A stretch of 64,000 nucleotides of DNA, taken from positions 17,497,650-17,561,649 of the forward strand of contig CM055100.1 in the NCBI GenBank assembly GCA_029204225.1, read 5' to 3'. This DNA comes from Diphasiastrum complanatum (taxonomy: Eukaryota; Streptophyta; Lycopodiopsida; Lycopodiales; Lycopodiaceae). Shown here piece after piece: positions 1 to 15,195 of the stretch. The notes under the pieces were generated by a model. It ran no database searches and was not told where the DNA came from. It saw nothing but the letters and a program-made list of their open reading frames with translations. How positions within the stretch are numbered: the first letter of the stretch is position 1; the number at the start of each line of letters is the position of its first letter. The position numbers and the translations under genes were made by a program.

Positions 1-534
1 CCTAAAGTCTTCTAGCAATTTGAAAGCTTATAGACACAATCCTATCACTCATGAACCAATCTAGAATGATGGAAATTAAAATTCTAGTCTCAATCTTGCA
101 AAATCATTCCTTAATCTATGATTTTTGGCAATATCTCTCTCAACTTCAACATGCACTCAAAAAATCAGAGAAACTCATTTAATGCACCTGAATCAAGTTT
201 CAAATTTAATTTTTTGGCTGATCTAATCCAAGAACTAATCATAAGAATAGATTCTCTATAGAAAAATCTTGATTTTGCACTAAAAATCTCTCAATTTGGG
301 TGTGTGAGTCAAATTGTACAAATTTTTGAATTTTCTCAACCAAAACTGGACCTGTATGGCCTCACACGTGTGAAAAGTGTTCTTACAGCCCACAACAAGT
401 TCTAGTCCAAAAATTTTGAGAATACTTATCAAATCCAACTTGCTACACAAAAATTAGCTAGTTTTCAAAAACTTGTTAATTTGGGCTTTAGTTTTGGATC
501 AACCCCATCAATATCAATAAATCATCTTGTACTT
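1..534. other. AT-rich non-coding sequence
   Basis: No reading frame of note and no RNA gene seen. It lies on the internal side of the minus-strand primer-binding site at 535-547, so it may be leader or decayed internal sequence of that copia element, but no gag motif is visible. Confidence 0.4.
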
Positions 535-547
535 GGCTCTGATACCA
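535..547 (-). promoter_or_regulatory. Retrotransposon primer-binding site (initiator-Met tRNA type)
   Basis: The minus strand reads TGGTATCAGAGCC, the standard plant LTR-retrotransposon primer site complementary to the 3' end of initiator-Met tRNA. It directly follows, on the minus strand, an LTR-like sequence ending in ...CACA, so it marks the start of the internal region of a minus-strand element that runs toward position 1. Confidence 0.7.
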
Positions 548-1262
548 TGTGGAAATCTGCAAAATAGGACCAAGAATGAATCTTAATCTGATCCACAAGA
601 GGGATTGGATGTTAGATACAATTGATCTATCAATCTACACAAGATTTAAATCAATCTAGATCAATTCTAGGCATGAAAATCTAACAAGAACAATCATTAA
701 TGAAGGTAAATGTACTTGCTGATTTCACGCGTGTGAAGACTTGTTAGAGTACGGATTCCAACCTGAAAACAAAGTACACTATGATAGAAACTCAAAACAT
801 TCAAAAGAAATGAAGACAAATGGAGAGATTGACACAAAATTGCCTCCAAAATCAAGATTGATGTTTTATGTTGATTATGGCCAAATATGTCTCTATATAT
901 ACACTTCTTGGAGTTCGAGGTACTGATCATGTATCAAATCTCACACGTGTGAGGATGCTTTGTCATATGGTAAATCATCATGCAAAATTAACACTTGGAT
1001 CAAACTTTCTATTTTGAGCACTTTTGGTCCAATTTCCTACTATATGGAGTTCCATCTATTTGGAAATCTTCTAGAAGTCAAAACTCGCCTACTTCAGCCT
1101 ATTCCAACGTGTGAGCTGTCCTCTACACATGGCATGTGACACCTAACCTAAGGATGTGGCTCATGCAATCAATAGATTGATGTCATGTGTCATATGTCTA
1201 GAAAACTAGTTTTTGGCCTTTTTAGCCACTAGAACTTGAATTAAATCAATCATATGTACAAC
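548..1262 (-). repeat. Probable 5' LTR of a minus-strand copia element
   Basis: In plus reading this begins TGTGGAAATCTGC immediately beside the primer site. Its first ~60 bases resemble the LTR-like sequence starting at 9106 (shared TAGGACCA, then AATG-ATC, then GATCCACAAGAG, then GATTGGATG). The far end is uncertain; a CA dinucleotide near 1262 is my guess. It contains short CACACGTGTGA-like palindromes. No ORF of note. Confidence 0.4.
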
Positions 1263-1620
1263 CTATATGATTATGATACATGACAGGTACACTAATTTCA
1301 CCTGTGGGAACAGGCTCCACACATGTGTAATCATCCTATATACATTATTTTGGACTTGACCAAGCATAATTTTTGCATTTTTCACACAAAAGGGATTTTG
1401 CCATCCAATACCACACTCGGCCACATGGCATAGAAAATTAGCACACAACAATGCTTGATCCCAAAAGGATTTATTAAGATTTTCACCTAATCTAATGGCT
1501 TTGGCACCTTCACACAAAGTTATATTCTTCCTCTCGGTCACTCCATTTTGTTGTGGTGTCCTTGGGCTTGTGTACTCAATCACAAAATGCTTTGAACTTG
1601 GTAGAAATGTACTTGCCACC
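1263..1620 (-). pseudogene. Ty1/copia integrase fragment
   Basis: The minus-strand reading frame contains the C-terminal half of a copia integrase core, including the catalytic-Glu block YTSPRTPQQNGVTERKN and the following FWDQALLCANFL stretch. No reverse transcriptase follows it. It stops abruptly at 1620, where plus-strand gag sequence of another copia element begins. It may once have been joined to the minus-strand protease piece at 5650-6118, with the plus-strand element inserted between, but the two pieces do not meet cleanly (pre-integrase and the first integrase half are missing). Confidence 0.75.
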
Positions 1621-4600
1621 ATTGAAGTGTCATTATTACAAAAGGTATGAGCACTTCATCAAGGATTGTAAGAAGAAGCTTGCGAAAGAGGAGAGTAAAG
1701 GAATTGATACTAGTGCTTCACTTGCTACTTTGGAGCAAGAGCTTGAAGCTAGTGGTGATCTCTTCCACCAAGACTATGCTTTTGTGTCTAATATTGCTTC
1801 TACTAGTACTACTACATCTATGAGAAATTCAGATTCTGTTTTGTAAGTTGCTGATTTTCAGCCCATTGAATGGGTGATTGATAGTGGTGCTACTCGTCAT
1901 ATGACTACTCGCAAAGAAGCATTTACTAAATTAGTAAAAGTGCAAAATGGAAGTAAGGTACAATGTGCGGATGATGCATCTTATTTTATTCATGAAATTG
2001 GAATTGTAGCCATCATTTTGCCTAATGGTGAAGAAAAGTACATTAAGAATGTGCTTTATGTTCCGAGAATCAAGAAGAATCTTCTTTCGGTTTCAACTAT
2101 GTTGAAGCAAGGACTAGTTGTTGAGTTCAAAGAAGATAAGTGTCTTGTCAAGGATCCTAAAAGATCACTCTTGATTATTGTTTCCGGAACGATGCATGCT
2201 GGCTTATTCATTATGGATACCTATGAGCGACGAATTCCCTCCACATGTCTTGTTGCTTCTACATCACAATCATTGGAGTTGGCTGAATTGTGGCACACAA
2301 GGTTTGGGCATCTCAACTTTGCAAGTTTGAAGAAGCTGAAGACATTTAATATGGTAGAAGACATTTCGACTATTGAGCAGCTGGAAGGGCATGTATGCGA
2401 GGGGTGCATACTTGGAAAGTTTCAAAGAAAACCTTTTCCAATTGATGGAACTATAAGAGTTCTTGATAAATTTGATTTGGTTCATAGTGATGTTTGTGGT
2501 CCAATGAGGACCGAATCCATTGGAAAGTGCATCTATTTTGTGACTTTTATAAATGACTTTTCCCGTTTTACATGAATCTATCCTATGAAGGATAAATCAA
2601 AAGTTTTTCAACGTTTCAAAGATTTTTTAGCAATGGTGGAAAATCAGTTTGGGCATGCTTTGAAGAGCCTACGCACCGATCGAGGAGGGGAATACATTAA
2701 GAATACGTTTGGTGCATTTCTTCAAGAAAAGAGAATTCTACATCAAATGACAACTCCCTATACGCCTGAACAACATGGTGTTGCCGAGCGAAAGAATCGC
2801 ACACTCATGGAGATGGCCCGTTGCATGCTCAAAGCAAAGGGGCTGCCTCACAAGTTTTGGGCTGAAGTGGTTATAACGGCAGCATACATAAGCAATCATT
2901 GTCCTACTAAAGCATTGAAAGTATTAACTTCTTATGAAGTTTGGTATGGAAAGAAGCCTACAATCTCTCACTTTTGCATTTTTGGTTGTACGGCTTATGC
3001 TTTTGTTCCGGATAAACTTCGTACAAAGCTTGAAGATAAAGGAGTTAAATGCATTTTTGTTGGCTATAGTAGTGAAAGCAAAGGCTATAGGTTGTTCAAT
3101 TTGAGCACTAATAAGATTATTGTTAGTCGTGATGTGCATTTTGACGAAAAGAATTCATTGGATGTGGTCCCAACTCATATTTTGAAGAAGGACAGCCCAC
3201 ATAGTGTGAATGTTGAAGTTTTTTCAAATTTGGTACCATCTTCTATTGTTGGAGATAAGGGGCAGCAATCAACCAGTTTCGACCTGCCCAACACCTCATC
3301 AAGTTTAGAGCCTAATGTTCATCAAGAGCTGCCCGTTGTTGTTCAAAATCAACCTACAGGAACTGTTGGACAACAAGGACCAGTTTTGGAAGATCTTGGA
3401 CAGCCAAGTGCGGTGTCGAAAGATCTTGAACAGCAAATTGTAAGAAGAGACGTGGTTGTTGGACAGCCCAAAATAGTCTCACGATGGCTGTTGTCGACTT
3501 TGCGGGACAGCAAAGTAAGTTCATTTTATGATGGAAAGACACGTGCCTCTACAAAATTAGTGGACTATGCTGATTTTTCAGATTTTGCTCTTACATCTCA
3601 TGGAGATGTTGCAGAAGAACCTGTTTTCTATGAGCAGGCCAAGGGAGTAAAATGTTGGGAGGATGCGATGCAAGATGAGTATGACTCACTTATGAAGAAC
3701 CAGATTTGGGTTCTTGTTGATCTTCCTCATGGGAAGAAGGCAATTGGTTCTAAATGGGTATACAAAATCAAGTATAAGGCAGATGGTACCATTGAACGGT
3801 ACAAGGCAAGGCTCGTTGCCAAAGGTTATGCTCAACAAAAGGGGATTGATTATGAAGAGACTTTTTCTCCTACTGCTCGGATGACTACCGTGACGGTAGT
3901 AACCTCTTTGGCTGCCCACTTTGGTTGGCGTTTGCGGCAACTTGACATAAAGACAACATTCCTCAATGGTGATCTCAATGAGGAAGTGTACCTTCAACAA
4001 CCTGCTGGTTTTTTGGTTGAAGGCCAAGAAAATAAAGTTTGTCTTCTCAAGAAGGCACTTTATGGACTGAAGCAAGCTCCCGAGGATGTGGTATCAAAAG
4101 ATACATGCCTACTTTTGTGATCGAGGGTTTACTAATAGTCCTAGCGAATCTACTCTTTATGTCAAGCATACTTCAGATTATATCATCATTATTTTGCTTT
4201 ATGTTGATGATATTATTATTGCGGGAAGTAATGAGCATCAGATTGATGCTGTAATACTTGATCTTGGTATGGTTTTTGAAACTTCAGATTTAGGCCTATT
4301 GCACTTTTATCTTGGTCTTGAATTTGTACAAGAAGGTGCTGGAATTTTCATCTCTCAAGAACGCTACATTGGACAGATTTTGAAGCGGTTCAAGATGGAA
4401 GATTGCAAGCCGGTTGCTACACCTATGGAGACAGGTCTGAAATTAAGTAATCAAGGTGATGGTGAATCATTTGACACTACCTTGTATTGTCAAGCTATTG
4501 GCTGTCTAATTTACCTATGTAATTCAAGACCGGACATTTGTTATAGTGTCTCACTCATGAGTCAATTCATGCATGCCCCGATGACATCACATTGGAAAGC

Positions 4601-5159
4601 GTTGAAGAGGATCTTTCGATATCTTCAAGGAACAAGAAGTCATGGACTGGTTTTTCCTGCTTGTGATGATGCATGTTTGGTTGGTTTTAGTGACTTGGAT
4701 TGGGGTGGAGATCAAGACACTAGACGCTCCACAAGTGGACATTGCTTTTTTTATGGTAATTCTGCAATTTCGTGGTCAAGTAAAAAGCAGTCCACTGTTG
4801 CTACTTCTTCTAGTGAGGCTGAATATAGAGCGATATTTTCAGCCACAGCAGAGTGTTTATGGCTGAGAAGACTACTTGTTGACATGAAGTTTGGCGAGCC
4901 CTTAGCCACTCTTATCTTGAGTGATAGTCAAAGTGCTATTGTCATTGCACGGAATCCTGTATTTCATGCAAGGACGAAGCACATCGAGATCCATTATCAC
5001 TTTGTTCGGGAAAGACTTCATGATGGTGACATTTTACTTAAATATTGTCCTACGGAGGATAATATTGCGGACCTCTTCACTAAGGCGTTGCCTAGAGTCA
5101 GATTTGAAGCTTTATGCAAAGCTTTAAATTTGATATCACGTGTTGGTTTTGTTACATAG
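1621..5159 (+). pseudogene. Copia gag-pol polyprotein, broken
   Basis: A gag zinc knuckle lies at about 1627-1670; its second Cys is replaced by Tyr. An in-frame TAA at 1844-1846 precedes the protease motif IDSGATRHMT (from about 1877). Pre-integrase LWHTRFGHLNF and CEGCILGK follow at about 2288-2420. Integrase Asp block DLVHSDVCGP is near 2475, with an in-frame TGA at 2573-2575; LRTDRGGEYI and the PYTPEQHGVAERKN Glu block are downstream. Reverse transcriptase starts near 3640 (ARLVAKGYAQQ, LDIKTTFLNGDL) and is broken by a frameshift at about 4085-4095. The remainder (4086-5159) has the YVDD catalytic box near 4200, RNase H and ADLFTKALPR at the C-terminus. Confidence 0.9.
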
Positions 5160-5196
5160 TGAAGATTTCAGTTTTTGCATTGTCATTTAAGGAGGG

Positions 5197-5629
5197 TGTT
5201 AATGACTATGCTGAAGTTAATCTATAGGTTACTTTGACCCAAAAGGTCGAGATTTGTATAACCATGGGTATTTAGTTATTTAGGCCATCTTAAATTTGTC
5301 TTAAGTTCAGTTGGACCCAATTTTGGTCATGTACTGACTCGTGGGTCCTTAGGGGTCTAATTTTGTTTAGGGGCCCTATCTTGACTTTTGGGGGTGCCCT
5401 ACATTTAGTAAGTGGTTAACCTTAGGGTTTGGTGGCATTTGGTCACATCCAGGTAGAGTACTTAGATGCTCATTGTGTATTCCATTTTATACAGTTTCGC
5501 TCTCCATTGCTCTTGTTGTTGTTTTCTCTCTCTCTCTCTTAGAGTTGGGCGCCCAGCCTCTTCTCTCTTGTTTCTTGTGGAGATTGATTGATAACTAGAT
5601 CTTGGTGACTTGTCTCTTGCTTTCCTACA
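5197..5629 (+). repeat. 3' LTR of the 1.6-5.6 kb copia element, with polypurine tract
   Basis: A purine tract (AAGGAGGG, about 5189-5196) directly precedes TGTTAATGACTATG, the typical polypurine-tract/LTR junction, 37 bases after the RNase H stop codon. The 3' boundary (CCTACA near 5629) is estimated because the 5' LTR is absent for comparison. A short CT run lies near 5525-5540. Confidence 0.6.
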
Positions 5630-5649
5630 ACCTTTTCCCTTTTGCAATT

Positions 5650-6118
5650 AATTCATCTTACCTCTTGATTAAACAAGCATCACCACTTATCAAGTAATTG
5701 ATTCACACTAAGAAGGTTCTTAGTAATGGAAGTAATGAACAAAACATCTCTCAAATTCACATTCCTATTAGTAGAAAGGGAAATAGGAACTGTGCCAATC
5801 CCTTTGATTGCACACTCACCATCATTGGCCGCGTAGATCACCTTCACCTTCAAATGCCATAAAAAATGAGTAATACTCCTCGTGATATGTCATATGTGAT
5901 GTAGCTCCACTATCAATCCACCAAGGATCAATGTCCAACAAACAAGATGACATAACAAAATCCTCATTTGACAGTTGTTCATAAACACCATCTTCATCAA
6001 TAGTTAGGTTGGTTTGCTTCTCACCTTGATCTCTCTTCTTCTTGAAGCAATCACTAGACCATGAGCAATTTTTGTCTCTAAATTCCAGTAATTGGTTTAA
6101 AAAATCGGCCATCTGCAA
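5650..6118 (-). pseudogene. Ty1/copia gag-protease fragment
   Basis: The minus strand encodes a gag tail and the protease motif WWIDSGATSHMT (about 5900-5920), continuing in changed frames to an ILKNLL-type protease end near 5660. The plus-strand debris at 24457-24925 is clearly the same family: both contain an AIKGIGT-PIS stretch and a long common nucleotide run. Truncated at 5650 next to the plus-strand copia LTR. Confidence 0.75.
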
Positions 6119-6279
6119 GTGATTTGACCTAATATGACTTTAGGATCACAAAGATCCAATCTCTATAGTTGAAAATGCTTGATTTGAGTTAGTAACACCT
6201 CCAAATCCTCATAGAATTTATGGTGCCCTCAAATCCACCACTAGATTTGGTAAAAACACAAACGTTGGCCTGAAACCTA

Positions 6280-6290
6280 CTTTGATACCA
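6280..6290 (-). promoter_or_regulatory. Primer-binding site of a minus-strand copia element
   Basis: The minus strand reads TGGTATCAAAG, a one-base variant of the initiator-Met primer site, next to a TGTGAAAATATC LTR end and about 170 bases upstream (minus strand) of the gag-protease fragment at 5650-6118. Confidence 0.6.
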
Positions 6291-6823
6291 TGTGAAAATA
6301 TCAGATCCAAAAGATATTTATATCATAAAAAATCTTTAGCCAAGTTTGATCACACATCTAGTTTCATCAACAACATATAAATCACTACTTTATGCATGCT
6401 AGAATTTAGAAATGCATCAAGGTATGATCATAACCACTCATGAGAAATTCACAAGAGATGGACATAGAATCAATAAAGATGAATTCTCCACGTCATAAGA
6501 GAATACAATGATCTGTTAACCATGTAGGTACAACTATTTATAACAGCCACAATGTCATTTGGCCACTTTCCCTAAGTATGCCTTAAAATGGCAACTTCTA
6601 GGTACTTAACCAAAAACCTAGAAATACTAGTCTAAATGCAATGTACCAAAATTAGCCAATTAGAATGGGTCCAAACTCAACATCATCCACTTATCTACTT
6701 GCCAAAAATAGTGCAAACACTATTTAGGCCCTTATTGACAAATATGAAACTATCTCTAAGTTGAGATTTCAAGTTGGCCTCAAAATTGCCAAATAAAATG
6801 TCAAAACTAGTTGACAATTTTCA
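6291..6823 (-). repeat. 5' LTR of a minus-strand copia element
   Basis: Plus reading begins TGTGAAAATATCAGATCC beside the primer site and ends near GACAATTTTCA. On the minus strand its start (ATGAAAATTGTCAACTAG) resembles the LTR-like sequence that begins at 8234 (TGTGAAAATTTGTCAACTAG), supporting the boundary. About 530 bp. No coding sequence. Confidence 0.5.
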
Positions 6824-8223
6824 TAGGTGATCCAATCTTGCATTATCTTCACATAATCAAAGCATACTCATAAATGTCTTGGACCTTTGATCAACTTGTT
6901 TTTGCGTGTATACATATAGTAGATGTAGTGCCTATTGTTGACATTTCGAAGATAATACAAATCACTTTAATAATCTATAATTCACATACAATTTACATTA
7001 TCAAAAATAGTTGTATTGACTTTTTCCTTTGCAATGGAATGCATTGATATTTCAATATAAATGGAAATGTATCAACATTCCTTTTTTTTGAACAAGTGAC
7101 TTGAAATAGAATTTGCATAAAGATCCTTTTGTTGCTTCATACATGAGATTCTCTTCTTGGAATGTGATTCTTGTTTTTTGTATCTTAATGCATAAATTGT
7201 AGGCTTAAAGAAATAACACGGATGGAGAAGTAGCTTTATAGAGTGGATAAAATTTCAATCATGATCAAAAGCTCAAATGATCACTAACACATCTACGAAA
7301 ACTATGACTAACTAGCTATATATTCCTCTAGTCTCATCTTACAAAAGGTACATTATGATAGATTTTAATTAGTTTTTAAGTGAATTTATGTTGATAAAAA
7401 AACCCTCAGCTTTGTAGCATTTGATCCCAAGGATATCAAATTATCGATACATAATTTTGCGGGTCACCTTTTCAAAACTGCATCATTATTTCCTAGCTAC
7501 TAGTCTCTTATTTCCACAACATTTTTTTGTCAACCTGCACTATTATCATTATAAGTACAATGATACATCATATAGTTTTGTTAATAATAGATGAAAAACA
7601 ACCTACTATAGTACATGTTCAAATGAATGCTCACTTTGAAAAATGTGAAATGTTTATTTGAAATACTACTTATTAGTAATTATTTTGCCATCATGTGGTT
7701 GCTACCTTCTTGCCATAACACAATGTTAAAACCTCCAAAATCCAAACAAGATAATCACTAATAAGATAGAGCGAGGCAATTGAGCATATAAATTGTCAAT
7801 ACACTCAACCCAAGCAAAAGGGAATACAACACCAATCGATCTACTCTCAGAATTCTAGCTATGGAAGTTTATACTACCACAACCACTCACAAGGAGTAAG
7901 CCTAACCATGAGTAAAACAAAGACTCAAGCTAGCAAAAGGTAACAACAATACTCTAGCACACTAAAGTTGATTGGAATGGGAAGCGTGTTGGTCCTTATA
8001 CAGGCCAATTTCACATCTTCCTCCCTATGGCATTGCTATCTCCATTTCATATACCTAACCATGGCATCTCCAAAAGAATTAGACCTAGTGTCCAAGGTGC
8101 GTCCAATATGGACACTATTATCAATATCAATCAGGAAAGTTATTATAAAACCATAAAAAAAGGTCTATTCTTAGAATGGGGATCATTCTTAAGTTGGAGC
8201 AAAGTTGTGTGGTAAAACAAGTT
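6824..8223. other. AT-rich sequence without recognisable genes
   Basis: Only short reading frames with no recognisable motif. Possibly old retrotransposon non-coding sequence, given the LTR pieces on both sides. Confidence 0.4.
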
Positions 8224-8760
8224 GAAGAGGGAGTGTGAAAATTTGTCAACTAGTTAAGTTGTCTAATTTGGCAAATTGCAATGAAGTGCTAGTCTAGATC
8301 TCTTCTTGTATCTAACCAATTCATGTGCACCTAGAGGTTAATCTTCATCTTAAATCAAGAACTCATAAAGGTCTTGGAGCACCATTAGTGACTCCATCCT
8401 AACCTTCCAAAGCATAATTTGTAGAATTCAATCTCTGACTAGCTTCTAGAAGGTATGCTCCAATAGATCCCATCTTACTAGTGGTTTCTACAAATAAGAA
8501 ATTGATTTGATTGACTCTAGAAACTCACAAAGGTCTCTCTTGTAGTGTTTCACTCAAATTAGATTTCTAATCCAACAAATGGAATTATAATCTCAGTTCT
8601 AGCACTCCCTCACAAAGATGAAATGAAGATTAGATGATGTGAAATCTACTTACAATCAAATCTTGCCAATCCTGGCTATTTTTGGACAAAAAAATGACTC
8701 AATCTCCCTCACTCTTCTTGATGTACTTTCAAGACCTGTAAATCACTTAAAAAGGTCTTG
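8224..8760 (+). repeat. Polypurine tract and LTR-like fragment
   Basis: A purine run (GAAGAGGGAG, 8224-8233) directly precedes TGTGAAAATTTGTCAACTAG at 8234, which matches the start of the LTR at 6291-6823 read on its own strand. This is the expected junction of a plus-strand 3' LTR. The right end is a guess; no pol is recognisable just upstream. Confidence 0.4.
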
Positions 8761-9092
8761 ATTTCAGCCTAGATTAATCAGATCTCATGAATCAAATTCA
8801 AATCTAATTAATGGCACTCAAACTTGGTGGCTTTTCTTAAGATTAGCACCAAAAATCTCATCAAGAACTAACAAATTGAGTTTTTATGGATAAAATGAAT
8901 ATCATGTAATAAATGAAGGTTCAGAGGTGCCCACAGATGTGGAAAGTACAGATTTGGATCCCTACCAAGTTTGAAATCATAATCCCTCACCAAAAGGTAG
9001 ATTCTAACTTGCCCTCTCAATACTAGGTGTTAGCACCAAATACTTGCTAAAAATGGATTTGCATTAGATCAATGACTTATGCTCTTGTACTT

Positions 9093-9105
9093 GGCTTTGA
9101 TACCA
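9093..9105 (-). promoter_or_regulatory. Primer-binding site of a third minus-strand LTR element
   Basis: The minus strand reads TGGTATCAAAGCC, the initiator-Met site with one change, followed on the plus strand by TGTGAAAGTACTATAC. The layout is the same as at 535-548 and 6280-6291. Confidence 0.55.
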
Positions 9106-9770
9106 TGTGAAAGTACTATACTTTAGGACCATAAATGGATCTACAAAAGATCCACAAGAGTGATTGGATGCTTTCTTAACAATCTATCAAAAAACTAGAC
9201 ACAAAAAAGTTGATCTAGATTGGCAATTTGACCAAACAACAAGGATTAACAATCAAAAGCATTGATGAACATTGAAATCCGATCCCACACTTGTGAGCCA
9301 CAGCCTTATGTATGGCCTGTAGACTGAGAAACAGTTATAAATCAATTTGTTTTCATTTGGATCACAAAAATTCAATGTACATAGTGAACTAGCTCGAGAT
9401 TGCCAATGAGCTCCAAAAATAATCTATCTTCTCACTATGGGAGCTTGGAATACATAGCAAATGTGACTTCCTTTGTGAAGTTAGGTGGATTTCCAATATG
9501 TAATAAAGAATTTCACTTGGCTCTCTTTCCCAGATTTGCAACCCTATCCTAATTCCTAGAGTCATGCCTAGTGGGTGACTAGTTGGTCAAATTTTCACTT
9601 TAAACTTAGGTATAGGTCCTATAATCTAGGAATCACCATCAAAATGACATGAACAGCCCTATAGACTTGACCAACCTAATCTAGAATGGGTTTCCCACGT
9701 GGCATCGTGGCCTCACATGTGTGGGACCCACTTGTGTACACAATTTACACTATTCTACATGGTTTTTTAT
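9106..9770 (-). repeat. LTR-like sequence related to the one at 548
   Basis: It begins TGTGAAAGTACTATAC and shares TAGGACCA, AATG-ATC, GATCCACAAGAG and GATTGGATG with the LTR at 548-1262 in the same order. The right boundary is uncertain. No coding content. Confidence 0.4.
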
Positions 9771-9836
9771 CAAGCTAAATTTGCCAATTTTTTGGCAATT
9801 TCTCACACAAGATGATCTAAATAGGTCAAGAGGCTA

Positions 9837-9846
9837 CTATAAATAG
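9837..9846 (+). promoter_or_regulatory. TATA-box-like sequence
   Basis: TATAAATAGG matches a plant TATA box well and is followed by a T/C-rich stretch, as in the R region of a plus-strand LTR. No gene can be assigned downstream, so its use is unproven. Confidence 0.25.
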
Positions 9847-9849
9847 GCA

Positions 9850-15131
<5,282 letters not shown>

Positions 15132-15143
15132 TGGTATCAGAAC
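15132..15143 (+). promoter_or_regulatory. Primer-binding site of the second plus-strand copia element
   Basis: TGGTATCAGAAC is close to the initiator-Met primer site, lies 52 bases upstream of the gag start codon, and is correctly oriented. The 5' LTR should end just before it; a start near 14970 (TGTTGGGC) is possible, but I see no clear match to the 3' LTR. Confidence 0.65.
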
Positions 15144-15195
15144 TTTGTTCAAATAAATCGAGAGATTAAGTTTGTCCTATTTGTATATTATTATC

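Larger units (their letters stand above)
1621..5629 (+). mobile_element. Ty1/copia retrotransposon, 5' truncated
   Basis: Internal order is gag zinc knuckle, protease, pre-integrase, integrase, reverse transcriptase, RNase H, polypurine tract and 3' LTR, which is the Ty1/copia order. The 5' LTR, primer site and most of gag are missing; sequence begins inside gag at about 1621, abutting a minus-strand integrase fragment. Two in-frame stops and one frameshift make it dead as a coding unit. The 3' LTR end at about 5629 is estimated. Confidence 0.85.
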
